Shown here: positions 7,292-15,881 of the stretch, piece after piece | Numbering within the stretch: position 1 is the stretch's first letter | How the letters are laid out: each line of letters opens with the position of its first letter | DNA from: Euplotes aediculatus | Taxonomy: Eukaryota; Ciliophora; Spirotrichea; Euplotida; Euplotidae | Length of the DNA stretch: 31,725 bases | Direction: 5' to 3' | Assembly (NCBI GenBank): GCA_030463445.1 | Contig: JAQGFW010031470.1 | Span: 1 to 31,725, forward strand | The notes under the pieces: model-generated | What the model was told of the DNA's origin: nothing | What the model saw: the letters and a program-made list of their open reading frames with translations, nothing else | The model's database searches: none | Position numbers and translations under genes: made by a program

Positions 7292-10014
7292 CAAAATTTT
7301 ATTTTATAGGACACAAATGGGATGATGGTTCCAAAAATGGATAACTGATAACCATTTATGTTACCCTGTTCCTGAACATAATAAACAGAATAGGGATTCT
7401 CTCTAGCCGTTACATTATATGCGCCTACCGACCAGGCATTGTGAAAACGTTGATTTACTTTATGATTCCCTTCAATGGTAAACGAAATATCAGAACGGAA
7501 ATAATTTGGAATACGGTATTCATTTCTGTCTGAATACAATAATCCGGTTACGCCTCCCTGGTTGAATACGCCAATAGGTAAGGTTATGGGTCTGCCGGAA
7601 GTAAACAGAAGATTCCAGGATAAGCTCAGCCGGTGTGAGAATCTATAGTTGGCAATAAGGTTTAGATTATGCGGACGATCGGCATTTCCCGGATAATAGT
7701 TTCCTTTATTGATTTGCTCTCCTGCCAATGGATCATCCTGCTGCAGAAGAATTCTGGAGTAGGTATAACTGAACCAGCCATTTAATCTTCCATCCGGCTT
7801 TTTCAGTAGTAATTCTGCCCCCCAGGCCTTACCGCGGGTATTGATGAGATCTGTTTCAAGATGTTCATTAAGCAGCAGTCTTGCACCACTTTTAAAATCG
7901 AGATAATGTGCAATCCGCTTGTAATAAAACTCGACTGAAGCTTCCCATTTGCCGTTCGCAAAACTTCTGTAATACCCGGCAGAAACCTGCCATCCTTCCT
8001 GCGGACGGATATGCTGATCACTCAGTTTCCAGATATCCGTTGGGGAAATGGTTACTGTATTGGATAACATATGAAGGAATTGCCGCGTAGTTGTAAAACT
8101 GGCTTTGACGGAACTGTTTTCTGAAAGCAGATACCGCATGCTTAACCGAAATTCCGGTGCGGTCCATTGCTGAATGGTTTCCCCTCTTTTGAATTGAACG
8201 GTATCAAGAATGGACGTAGTATCTCTTGGTACGCCGGGCTGGTATTGAAATTCTGTACCCGGACCAAAATGTTGAAAAAGATTCCAGCGCACTCCGGCAC
8301 TAACAGATAAATTGGAATTGACCTGAAACTGATCTCCCAGATAAATAGCCGATTCAAGGGCTTGCTCTTTCTGCAATTGCTTAGCCTTCACGAGGGAACT
8401 GCTACCTATCGGATCGTACTGGCCTGGCTGCATATTGTAATATGTGGATTGAATTCCGGCGTTCAGCTGGTGTTTATCATTCAGCAGCCAGTTAAAGTCA
8501 GAACGGAAAAACTGTTGACTAATAGAATAATTGAGACGAAAGGCATTCACCAGGTTATTATCACTTTCCACCTGGTACTGATAATGATCTGTACCAACGG
8601 TGAAAGTCCCTGATAACAGCGCATTAAACTGATGTTTCCATTTCAAATTCAGATTTCTGTTTCCGTATTGAAAACTGGTATCGCGGTTAAAACGGAAGGC
8701 ATCCTGGCTTAAATAACCTGTCAGGTACAGTGAATTTTTTTTATTCAGGGTGAATGCTGTACGCAGATTGATATCATAAAAAGAAGCACGGCTTTGCCGA
8801 AAAGCCTTATCAGGAAGTTGGTTCATGATCCAGTTTGAATAACTGGTACGGCCACCAAACGCCAGCGTAGCTTTATCTTTTTTGATCGGACCGCTCAGAC
8901 TGATGGAGCTGGTAAGTGGACCAATGCCTGCATTTCCGGTCCACTTTTTGGCATTTCCATCCTGCAGGGTTATATCCAGAACGGAAGAAAGGCGCCCACC
9001 GAATTTTTCAGGAATACTGGCTTTATACAGTTCTACCTGCTTAACCAGATCCGAATGAAACGCAGAGAAAAAGCCAAAGAGATGGGTTGGATTAAATACA
9101 GTAGCATCTCCCAGCAGAATCAGATTCTGGTCGGCACTGCCTCCTCTTACATTAAATCCATTGGAAGCTTCGCCAACGGATGTAACACCAGGTAATGACA
9201 AAACAACCTTCAAGACATCCGTTTCACCAAAAACCACCGGCACCTGTTTTATTGTTTGAATATTCAACCGACTGGCCCCAACCTGGATGCTCCTGGTTAC
9301 AGATGTTTTTTCAGCAGTCACGATTACTGCTTTCAAACTTTTAATTGCCTCCTGCATCTCAATATTCAGTCTGCCACTTCGATTCAGCTGTACCTGTCGC
9401 TGAGTAGGTTCCATACCTGCGCTATTGATTCTAAGCTGGTACCTGCCCCTGGGAAGCACAAGGGTAAAATATCCATATGTATCTGTATATACAGGAGTTG
9501 TTTTTCCATCCACCAATATTTCTGCAGCAGCCAGTCCCTCTCCTGAAGAAAGCGCTTTAACAGTACCGGATAAAACCACGGTTGTTCCTGTCGGATTCTT
9601 ATCGTATTCACCTATAGTAAACAGGCGGTTTTCAACCGTTGCCTGTTCCTCAACAGGAGCAATTACCGGTTCATTTTTTACAATTGGAATACCTGCTGCC
9701 GGTAACTGAACAAGCACCGGCCTGCCTTTGGATATATAAATGGAACGATCTGTATCCTCCGAAAAAACATAACCGCGGTTTTTCAGCACATATTCCAATA
9801 ATTGATTTCGGCTTAAATCACTAACTGTTACGGATATTCGAAGACTATCCAGTTCGCCGGGAGGAAAAAACAGACGGATATGTTCCCGCTTTTCAATAAG
9901 TTGAACAAGCTCAGGAAAGGACACTGAATAGTTACCCGAATAACGCACCTGTTCCTGTGCGTTACCTAATTGCAGGAACAACAAACATCCGGCTATCAGA
10001 AGATATCTCTTCAT
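7291..10014 (-). CDS. TonB-dependent receptor with STN and carboxypeptidase-regulatory-like domains
   Basis: An outer-membrane active transporter driven by TonB-ExbBD. The ATG at 10014 gives the signal peptide MKRYLLIAGCLLFLQLGNAQ and 907 residues; an ATG 18 bases upstream would overlap the previous gene. Domains in order: STN/secretin-like domain (about 24-96), a linker rich in proline, a CarboxypepD_reg-like beta-sandwich (147-222), the plug (245-352; NVRGGSADQNLILLGDATVF and SIPEKFGGRLSSVLDI), and a 22-strand-type barrel to the C-terminus. The protein ends in phenylalanine (SYKIKF), as expected for BAM-inserted barrels. It lacks a SusD-type neighbour and is paired with DUF4249 instead. The STN domain normally signals to a FecR anti-sigma factor, but none is encoded nearby. 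The substrate is unknown; neighbouring peptidase and GH20 genes suggest a glycopeptide-like nutrient. Confidence 0.93.
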   Translation of the reverse strand: MKRYLLIAGCLLFLQLGNAQEQVRYSGNYSVSFPELVQLIEKREHIRLFFPPGELDSLRISVTVSDLSRNQLLEYVLKNRGYVFSEDTDRSIYISKGRPVLVQLPAAGIPIVKNEPVIAPVEEQATVENRLFTIGEYDKNPTGTTVVLSGTVKALSSGEGLAAAEILVDGKTTPVYTDTYGYFTLVLPRGRYQLRINSAGMEPTQRQVQLNRSGRLNIEMQEAIKSLKAVIVTAEKTSVTRSIQVGASRLNIQTIKQVPVVFGETDVLKVVLSLPGVTSVGEASNGFNVRGGSADQNLILLGDATVFNPTHLFGFFSAFHSDLVKQVELYKASIPEKFGGRLSSVLDITLQDGNAKKWTGNAGIGPLTSSISLSGPIKKDKATLAFGGRTSYSNWIMNQLPDKAFRQSRASFYDINLRTAFTLNKKNSLYLTGYLSQDAFRFNRDTSFQYGNRNLNLKWKHQFNALLSGTFTVGTDHYQYQVESDNNLVNAFRLNYSISQQFFRSDFNWLLNDKHQLNAGIQSTYYNMQPGQYDPIGSSSLVKAKQLQKEQALESAIYLGDQFQVNSNLSVSAGVRWNLFQHFGPGTEFQYQPGVPRDTTSILDTVQFKRGETIQQWTAPEFRLSMRYLLSENSSVKASFTTTRQFLHMLSNTVTISPTDIWKLSDQHIRPQEGWQVSAGYYRSFANGKWEASVEFYYKRIAHYLDFKSGARLLLNEHLETDLINTRGKAWGAELLLKKPDGRLNGWFSYTYSRILLQQDDPLAGEQINKGNYYPGNADRPHNLNLIANYRFSHRLSLSWNLLFTSGRPITLPIGVFNQGGVTGLLYSDRNEYRIPNYFRSDISFTIEGNHKVNQRFHNAWSVGAYNVTARENPYSVYYVQEQGNINGYQLSIFGTIIPFVSYKIKF

Positions 10015-10021
10015 AAACTCA

Positions 10022-10738
10022 TTATAGAGCATTATTTAAGTAGTGAATCACAGAACGGATAGTGTTGCCAGGCTCCTTACGAAAGGACCAGTTGTTTTTT
10101 CTGATCAGCTCTTTTATTGCTGCACTGCCCTTTCCACCCAATTGTATCAGTTGTTTTTCCGATTCTATTTTGGTCCAGCCGGATCCTGTCTGCAATAACC
10201 ATTCGGTTCGTTCCAGGAAGGTTGGTATTGAAGAAACATCCGGTCCGGCAGGTTTTCGCAGCAGCTTGCTGTGCCTGGCATATAAATTCATCTTTCCGGT
10301 TTCTAACAGTTCCATTAGTTCATAAACCTCCTTTCCATCCAGCATGGTGTTCACCGGAAAAAAACGCCTGCCGGCTATCTCAACAGAATCGATCTTTTCT
10401 GTAATGAGTGAAAAAAGCAAATTACCGGAACCATCATAGGTAACCAGTGCCGGCTGGTGGATGTCAAAATGAACAGGCTGATCCCGGTAAATAACCTGAT
10501 TGTAGGTCAATGTACAGGGCAACAGGCTGTCTGTCAGAAAAAAGGGATGCCCCTTTGTTTTGTAACCTATCCGCATGTATGCGAAACCAATATTAAGCGG
10601 GCGGTTCATTCCCAGTGTACTATCGTAGGATTGTTGAACCGCATACGCAGGAATCTGTGCAAAACAGGGCAGAAATAAACAGCTGTAAAACTGAATGAAC
10701 AGGGACAAAAAGAATATCCTAAATAGTTTTACATTCAT
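10022..10738 (-). CDS. Secreted protein of unknown function, first gene of TonB/DUF4249 unit
   Basis: I choose the ATG at 10738, giving MNVKLFRIFFLSLFIQF and a signal peptide ending CFAQ; a longer start at 10768 would overlap the divergent peptidase gene. The mature part has about 210 residues. Its first half is strand-rich (GFAYMRIGYKTKGHPFFLTDS, PALVTYDGSGNLLFSL, DSVEIAGRRFFPV). Its second half is helical and basic (MELLETGKMNLYARHSKLL, SEKQLIQLGGKGSAAIKELIRKN). No catalytic motif is recognised. It lies 7 bases before the receptor ATG and is therefore almost certainly cotranscribed with it, so a periplasmic or outer-membrane helper role is the best guess. The helical tail resembles that of other Bacteroidota secreted proteins encoded in single envelope operons, but I cannot name a family. 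Confidence 0.78.
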   Translation of the reverse strand: MNVKLFRIFFLSLFIQFYSCLFLPCFAQIPAYAVQQSYDSTLGMNRPLNIGFAYMRIGYKTKGHPFFLTDSLLPCTLTYNQVIYRDQPVHFDIHQPALVTYDGSGNLLFSLITEKIDSVEIAGRRFFPVNTMLDGKEVYELMELLETGKMNLYARHSKLLRKPAGPDVSSIPTFLERTEWLLQTGSGWTKIESEKQLIQLGGKGSAAIKELIRKNNWSFRKEPGNTIRSVIHYLNNAL

Positions 10739-10755
10739 ACAGCAAACCCGGAAAT

Positions 10756-12243
10756 ATGGTAAAAGCATTCGTTCTGATTAGTTTATTGACACAACTCAGT
10801 ATCACTGCCGTTGCACAAAGCAGAAATAATATAATCTTTAATCCTGATACGAGTATAGTAACCCTGCAAGAACTTACAGTAAAAGGTCAAAAAATTCCAT
10901 ATAAGGCAATTGCAGGTACTTTGCCGGTATGGAATGAACAGGGCAAGGCAATAGCCGGACTATTTTACACCTATTATGAGCGTACTGATATCCGGGACAG
11001 AGCAGCCCGGCCACTGGTATTTTCATTTAATGGAGGCCCTGGTTCAGCTTCTGTCTGGATGCATCTTGCTTATACCGGCCCGAAAATCCTGCATATAGAC
11101 GACGAAGGATACCCGCTTCAACCATATGGATTCAAAGACAATCCGCATAGCATTTTAGATGTGGCTGATATCGTATTCATCGACCCGGTAAATACGGGCT
11201 TCTCCCGAATCACAGACTCCACTGTACCCAAATCTACATTCTTTGGTGTGCAGGCTGATATCCGTTACCTCGCGGGATGGATCAACAGTTTTTTATCCCG
11301 CTTCCAGCGATGGGCTTCCCCCAAATATTTGATTGGAGAAAGTTATGGCACTACCCGGGTATCCGGCCTCGCACGAGAACTACAGGAATCACAATGGATT
11401 TATCTCAATGGTGTTATCCTGGTTTCTCCCACAGAGCTGGGTATTGAAAGAGGAACGGCCACCGATGCTGCTCTGCGCCTTCCCTATTATGCTGCAACTG
11501 CCTGGTATCATAAAAAATTACCGGCAGACCTGCAACAAAAAGACCTGTTGCAGGTGCTTCCTGAGGTAGAAGAATTTACTATGAAAGAAGTGCTGCCAGC
11601 CATCCACAGAGGCGGACAATTAAACAGTTCGGAGAAAAAATCAATTGCTGCACGGATGGCGAAGTATTCCGGCATTTCAGAGCAGGTCTGGCTACAGCAT
11701 AACCTGGATCTGCCAGTGAATTTTTTCTGGAAAGAATTGATGCGCGATAAAGGATTTACAGTTGGGCGATTGGATTCAAGGTACCTGGGCATCGACCGGA
11801 AAGATGCAGGTGACCGCCCGGATTACAACGCGGAATTAAATTCCTGGTTACATTCCTTCACGCCTCCCATTAATATGTACCTGAGAGAGACATTGAAATA
11901 CAAAACTGATTTTAAATACAATGTATTTGGCAATGTATCTCCCTGGGACCGAACCAATGATCAGACAGGCGAAGACTTGAGAAAGGCAATGGCGATGAAC
12001 CCGTATTTAAACGTACTGGTACAGTCTGGTTATTATGATGGAGCCTGTGATTATTTCAATGCGAAATACAATCTCTGGCAGCTCGATGCTGCCGGAAGAT
12101 TTACTAGCCGGATGAGTTTTAAAGGTTATCGGAGCGGGCATATGATGTATCTCAGAAAAGAAGACCTGGCAAGCAGTAATGAAGATATCCGCCAGTTCAT
12201 CAAACAAAGTCTGCCTGCTACCAATCAACCTGCAAAGTATTAA
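10756..12243 (+). CDS. Secreted S10-family serine carboxypeptidase
   Basis: A 495-residue exported peptidase related to carboxypeptidase Y, which removes C-terminal residues from peptides. The signal peptide is MVKAFVLISLLTQLSITAVAQ. All catalytic elements are present: the oxyanion loop GGPGSAS (93-99), Ser196 in GESYG, Asp428 in QSGYYDGACDYF, and His462 in YRSGHMMYL. Length and spacing are normal for the bacterial branch. The start lies only 17 bases from the divergent TonB-operon gene, so the two promoters must overlap or lie inside coding sequence; I see no clean -7/-33 pair. The next gene (GH20) begins 2 bases after the stop, giving a two-gene unit. S10 enzymes prefer acidic conditions, but the location here is probably periplasmic. 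Confidence 0.93.
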   Translation: MVKAFVLISLLTQLSITAVAQSRNNIIFNPDTSIVTLQELTVKGQKIPYKAIAGTLPVWNEQGKAIAGLFYTYYERTDIRDRAARPLVFSFNGGPGSASVWMHLAYTGPKILHIDDEGYPLQPYGFKDNPHSILDVADIVFIDPVNTGFSRITDSTVPKSTFFGVQADIRYLAGWINSFLSRFQRWASPKYLIGESYGTTRVSGLARELQESQWIYLNGVILVSPTELGIERGTATDAALRLPYYAATAWYHKKLPADLQQKDLLQVLPEVEEFTMKEVLPAIHRGGQLNSSEKKSIAARMAKYSGISEQVWLQHNLDLPVNFFWKELMRDKGFTVGRLDSRYLGIDRKDAGDRPDYNAELNSWLHSFTPPINMYLRETLKYKTDFKYNVFGNVSPWDRTNDQTGEDLRKAMAMNPYLNVLVQSGYYDGACDYFNAKYNLWQLDAAGRFTSRMSFKGYRSGHMMYLRKEDLASSNEDIRQFIKQSLPATNQPAKY

Positions 12244-12245
12244 TC

Positions 12246-13358
12246 ATGATGACTGTAAAGAAGCGTTTCCCCTTTTTCTTTTTCCTGCTGCTGGCATTTG
12301 GCATGCATTCCAATGCACAAAAAATAACGCTTGATTCTTTCCCCGTGCGTGCCTTTAGTATTGCTGCCCCAAACCAGCAGAACCTGGATTCCTTTCTGGT
12401 GTTCATGCAAAAGGAACTGGCACCCCGTAAAATAAACCGCCTGGTACTGCGGGTAGATTATGCTTACCAGTTTCAATCGCACCCGGAATTAATTGATACT
12501 CCATTTCTCCGGAAAGAAGATGTGAAAAAACTGGTTACTACCGGCCGCGCTATTGGAATTGAAATCATCCCGCAGATCAATCTGCTGGGGCATCAGTCGT
12601 GGGCGACTAAAACAGGAAAGCTTTTACGGGTATATCCTCAGTTTGATGAAACACCCTGGGTACAGGTACCTGAAAAATATGAATGGCCCAATAAAGACGG
12701 ATTATATTGCAAAAGTTACTGCCCTTCCCACCCGGATGTACATAAGGTTGTTTTTGCGTTGATGGATGAATTATGCGATGCCTTTGAGTCAAAAGCATTT
12801 CATGCAGGAATGGATGAAGTATTTTATATCGGAGAAGAAAAATGTCCGCGTTGTGGTGGACTTGACAAAGCGGAGCTGTTTGCAAAAGAACTAACGTTAA
12901 TCCGTAACCGATTAGCGGAGAAAAACAGGCAACTATGGATTTGGGGAGATCGGTTGATCGATGGCAAAACAACTGGTATTGGTATGTGGGAAGCAAGTTT
13001 TAATTCCACGCATCGCGCAATAGATTTGATTCCTAAGGATGTAGTGATCTGCGACTGGCATTATGAGCGTCCGGATAAAACTGCTGTCTATTTTGCGATG
13101 AAAGGATTTTCTGTTATCACCTGTTCCTGGAATAAACCGGCAGTGGGAATACAACAGGTACGTGATATGGCGGAATTCCGGCAGTCGGCAACAGGTCCCA
13201 TGAAAGGTCGATATCTTGGTGTGATGGAAACGATCTGGTCGCCGGTTACCTCCTTTTTCAACGGATATTACGACAAAAACAAGAACGACCAGAAACAACC
13301 GCAGGCTAATACTCCCTGGAACTGTTTCCGGTCGATGTTTCCGGCTGATTCAAAATAA
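12246..13358 (+). CDS. Secreted GH20-type glycoside hydrolase (beta-N-acetylhexosaminidase-like)
   Basis: A 370-residue protein with a signal peptide (run FPFFFFLLLAFGMHSNAQ). It consists of a single TIM-barrel catalytic domain without the usual GH20b N-terminal domain. The key GH20 motif HxGxDE is present as HAGMDE (186-191), giving the Asp190-Glu191 pair for substrate-assisted hydrolysis of beta-linked GlcNAc or GalNAc. Supporting barrel motifs are PQINLLGHQSW, WIWGDRLIDG, MWEASF and the tryptophans in CDWHYE and CSWNKP. A CPRC motif follows the acid-base residue; it may form a local disulphide or metal site. It starts 2 bases after the S10 peptidase stop, so both are surely cotranscribed; together they could trim glycopeptides or muropeptides. 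Two adjacent ATG codons (12246, 12249) make the exact start ambiguous by one residue. Confidence 0.87.
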   Translation: MMTVKKRFPFFFFLLLAFGMHSNAQKITLDSFPVRAFSIAAPNQQNLDSFLVFMQKELAPRKINRLVLRVDYAYQFQSHPELIDTPFLRKEDVKKLVTTGRAIGIEIIPQINLLGHQSWATKTGKLLRVYPQFDETPWVQVPEKYEWPNKDGLYCKSYCPSHPDVHKVVFALMDELCDAFESKAFHAGMDEVFYIGEEKCPRCGGLDKAELFAKELTLIRNRLAEKNRQLWIWGDRLIDGKTTGIGMWEASFNSTHRAIDLIPKDVVICDWHYERPDKTAVYFAMKGFSVITCSWNKPAVGIQQVRDMAEFRQSATGPMKGRYLGVMETIWSPVTSFFNGYYDKNKNDQKQPQANTPWNCFRSMFPADSK

Positions 13359-13504
13359 ATGCCTGTTTCCCGATTATTAAGACTACCTTGAGTACGTTAA
13401 CGATTTGAGTTAATCAGCATCTTGTAAAAGAATCCCTTCTTAATTGCCTTCAATTACCTCCTGCTTTTTTCCTCAGAAAATTTTCATTATAAAATTTTAC
13501 TGAA

Positions 13505-13783
13505 ATGAACATTTATGTATCCAACCTCGGATTTGGGGTTCAGAACGACGAGTTAAAGAAATTATTCACTCCCTATGGAGAAGTTTCCTCTGTAAACGTA
13601 ATCATCGACAAAGTAACCAATAGAAGTCGCGGTTTCGGATTTGTAGACATGCCAAATGACACGGCCGCAGAAAATGCTATCAAAGAATTAAATGGAGTTT
13701 CCATGGAAGGCCGCTCTATTAAAGTTAATGAAGCAAAGCCACGCGAAGACCGTAGTAAGTCCAGCGGGCGTGACTCCTATTAA
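13505..13783 (+). CDS. Single-RRM RNA-binding protein
   Basis: A 92-residue cytosolic protein consisting of one RNA recognition motif and a short basic, serine-rich tail (KPREDRSKSSGRD). RNP2 is IYVSNL (3-8) and RNP1 is RGFGFVDM (42-49), both with the aromatic residues that stack on bases. This size class of bacterial RRM protein is common in Bacteroidota and cyanobacteria, where it acts as a general RNA-binding or cold-responsive factor. The gene is monocistronic, with a 146-base upstream spacer (13359-13504) and no strong ribosome site before its ATG. It ends 15 bases before the stop of the convergent aldehyde dehydrogenase gene. The spacer carries a perfect 8-base palindrome CGTTAACG, but I see no clear TAnnTTTG promoter. 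Confidence 0.95.
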   Translation: MNIYVSNLGFGVQNDELKKLFTPYGEVSSVNVIIDKVTNRSRGFGFVDMPNDTAAENAIKELNGVSMEGRSIKVNEAKPREDRSKSSGRDSY

Positions 13784-13798
13784 TAACTGATTGAACGA

Positions 13799-15172
13799 TT
13801 AGTTTCTAAGGTGCCAGGCTTTGGGTTGAACAAAAGCACGTATTCCACTATAAGATAAAGTAGAACCCAGACCCGAGTCCTGTCTTCCTGACCAAGGAAG
13901 ATTGGCACTCACCCGGTCGCAGCAATTCCAGTATACCGTTCCGGTATTCATTTGCTTCAGGATCTTTTCTGCCCGCTCTTCGTTGGAGGTATATACTGCA
14001 GCTGTTAATCCATAACTGGTATCTTTCATTAAACGGATGGCTTCCTCATCACTGCTTACTTTCTGGATCCCAATCACCGGACCAAAACTTTCTTCCTGCA
14101 TCACCCGCATGGTATGATCTACATTGGAAAGCACCGCAGGCATCATATAATACCCTGGTTGTTGCAGGCGATAACCACCAGACAGCAATTCAGCACCTTT
14201 ATTTTGTGCATCCTGTACCTGGTCTAATATAAAGGCGAGCTGCTCTTTTCTTGTAAGCGGACCAATATCTATTCCTTCTTCTTTTGGATTACCAATTTTA
14301 AGTGCTTTGGCCTGCTCTGTAAAGGCGTTCAGGAAATCATCATACACTTTTTCGTGTACGTAAATTCTTTCCACTGCACAACAACTCTGACCATTGTTGT
14401 AGACCACACCTTCCAGTGCTGCAGCAGCCACCTGGTTCAGATCAGCCACCTCATCACTTACATACAGCGGATCTTTTCCTCCCAATTCAAGCTGACAGGG
14501 CACTAATTTTTCCGCCACTTTTGCAGCAATTATTTTTCCGGTTCTGTTGCTACCGGTAAAATAATAGCCATTTAATGGCAGGTCCAGCAGAAAACTACCA
14601 ACCAGTCCGCCTCCCAATACCACCTGGAATACATTTTCGGGTATACCTGCCTGATAGAGCAGGTCACGTATCGCCAATCCTGTTAAACTGGAAAACTCCG
14701 AAGGTTTGTACAGCACGGCGTTCCCACCAATCAGGGCAGGAATAAATACGTTTACACCGACCAGGTAAGGATAATTCCAGGCAGAAATATTAGCGATCAC
14801 ACCCAGGGGTTCATAACTGATTCTTTCTTTAGTGGCCCCATCCCGCACCATCCATTCATCCTGCAACCATTTTTCAGAATTATTGATGAAAAAAGCGATT
14901 CGTCCCCTGGCGCCATTTATTTCATTCCTTGCCTGCTGAATGGGTTTGCCTACTTCATCACTCAGGATGCCTGCCAATCGTTCTGCTGAATCGCCCAGCA
15001 ACTGATCAAAGCGGCGGATACAATTGATCCGTTCCGTCACCGGCACCTGCGACCAGGCTATTTGTCCTTTCGTAACCAATTCATATTTCTGCTGTATTGA
15101 TGCTGCATTGTCTTCATCCAGGATGGCCAGGACTTCCTCTGTTGCAGGGTTTATAACATTGAATGTACTCAT
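13799..15172 (-). CDS. NAD(P)-dependent aldehyde dehydrogenase, last gene of gamma-glutamyl amino-alcohol operon
   Basis: A 457-residue aldehyde dehydrogenase, slightly shorter than the usual 480-500 residues. Catalytic residues are intact: Asn133 (ISAWNYP), Glu229 (QLELGGKDP) and the nucleophile Cys264 (NNGQSCC). The substrate lysine motif YKPSE and the cofactor turn FTGSNRTG (205-212) are also present. It overlaps the preceding hydrolase gene by 4 bases (ATGA), so it is translationally coupled. In this operon it would oxidise gamma-glutamyl-aminoacetaldehyde to gamma-glutamylglycine, corresponding to PuuC in the putrescine pathway. That assignment comes from context; the family itself accepts many aldehydes. 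It is not closely related to the second, partial dehydrogenase at the right end of the window. Confidence 0.9.
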   Translation of the reverse strand: MSTFNVINPATEEVLAILDEDNAASIQQKYELVTKGQIAWSQVPVTERINCIRRFDQLLGDSAERLAGILSDEVGKPIQQARNEINGARGRIAFFINNSEKWLQDEWMVRDGATKERISYEPLGVIANISAWNYPYLVGVNVFIPALIGGNAVLYKPSEFSSLTGLAIRDLLYQAGIPENVFQVVLGGGLVGSFLLDLPLNGYYFTGSNRTGKIIAAKVAEKLVPCQLELGGKDPLYVSDEVADLNQVAAAALEGVVYNNGQSCCAVERIYVHEKVYDDFLNAFTEQAKALKIGNPKEEGIDIGPLTRKEQLAFILDQVQDAQNKGAELLSGGYRLQQPGYYMMPAVLSNVDHTMRVMQEESFGPVIGIQKVSSDEEAIRLMKDTSYGLTAAVYTSNEERAEKILKQMNTGTVYWNCCDRVSANLPWSGRQDSGLGSTLSYSGIRAFVQPKAWHLRN

Positions 15173-15876
15173 GATAATTTGCGGATAGTTTGTAAAAAAT
15201 GTTCTTTAATTGCTTGTGATAAGGGGTTCTGTTCCTTGTTCAGCATTCTTTCCGGATGCCATTGAACGCCCAATAAAAAGGGCTGAATGCTCTGATCCTT
15301 CCATTCAATGGCTTCAATCAATCCGGTTTCATCCCTTGCACTGATACGCCAGTTGGAGGATAGTGTTGCAGGATCCAGCGCCTGGTGGTGGGCACTGTTC
15401 ACCTGTCCGGTTAATGCGCCTGCCCAGTCGGCCAGCCAGGATCCGGGAACCAATTGCAGCCCATGCTGTTTGTCTTCTTCCGTGTCTTTTTTATGCCGGC
15501 TATTCTGTGCACCAAGATCCTGAATCAATTTTCCCCCTTCCAGTGTATGTACCAATTGCATGCCTCTGCAAATGGCAAGCAAGGGGGCCTGCTTTCCCTT
15601 AGCATGCCGGTAGATGGCAGATTCAAACTGATCCCTGTCTGGTTGATAGGAATCCGGTTTATTGGGATACTCCTGATCACCCTGATAAAACACCGGATCA
15701 ATATCCACTCCACCTGTCAATACATAGGCATCGCATTGTTTAAGGGCTTGTTCATCAGGTTCCTCAAAAGATAGTAGTACCAGCTCCAGGTCCTCTCCAA
15801 GATCTGTTTTGTTAAACCAGTTCCAGTAGTGCTGGAAATTGGTTCGGGTGAAACTGATGCCGATTTTTTTCTTCAT
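15169..15876 (-). CDS. Gamma-glutamyl-amide hydrolase, peptidase C26 / PuuD-like class I amidotransferase fold
   Basis: A 235-residue cytosolic hydrolase of the C26 family, whose best-known member PuuD splits gamma-glutamyl-GABA. The nucleophile elbow is LLAICRGMQLVH with Cys103; the His-Glu pair is in GVQWHPER (His207, Glu209). Other family marks are LTGGVDIDP near residue 55 and NSAHHQAL near 160. Here the likely reaction is release of glutamate from gamma-glutamylglycine, which would close the glutamate cycle begun by the glutamine-synthetase-like ligase. It starts 5 bases after the alcohol dehydrogenase stop and overlaps the aldehyde dehydrogenase start by 4 bases. Substrate preference between gamma-Glu-Gly and related gamma-glutamyl amides is inferred from the neighbours only. 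Confidence 0.9.
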   Translation of the reverse strand: MKKKIGISFTRTNFQHYWNWFNKTDLGEDLELVLLSFEEPDEQALKQCDAYVLTGGVDIDPVFYQGDQEYPNKPDSYQPDRDQFESAIYRHAKGKQAPLLAICRGMQLVHTLEGGKLIQDLGAQNSRHKKDTEEDKQHGLQLVPGSWLADWAGALTGQVNSAHHQALDPATLSSNWRISARDETGLIEAIEWKDQSIQPFLLGVQWHPERMLNKEQNPLSQAIKEHFLQTIRKLS

Positions 15877-15881
15877 TACAC

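Noticed and set aside
13359-13504. Cold-shock-type promoter or leader for the RRM protein gene
   Set aside because: No TAnnTTTG box with a -33 partner and no convincing long stem were found; only an 8-base palindrome CGTTAACG, which is too short to support a call.
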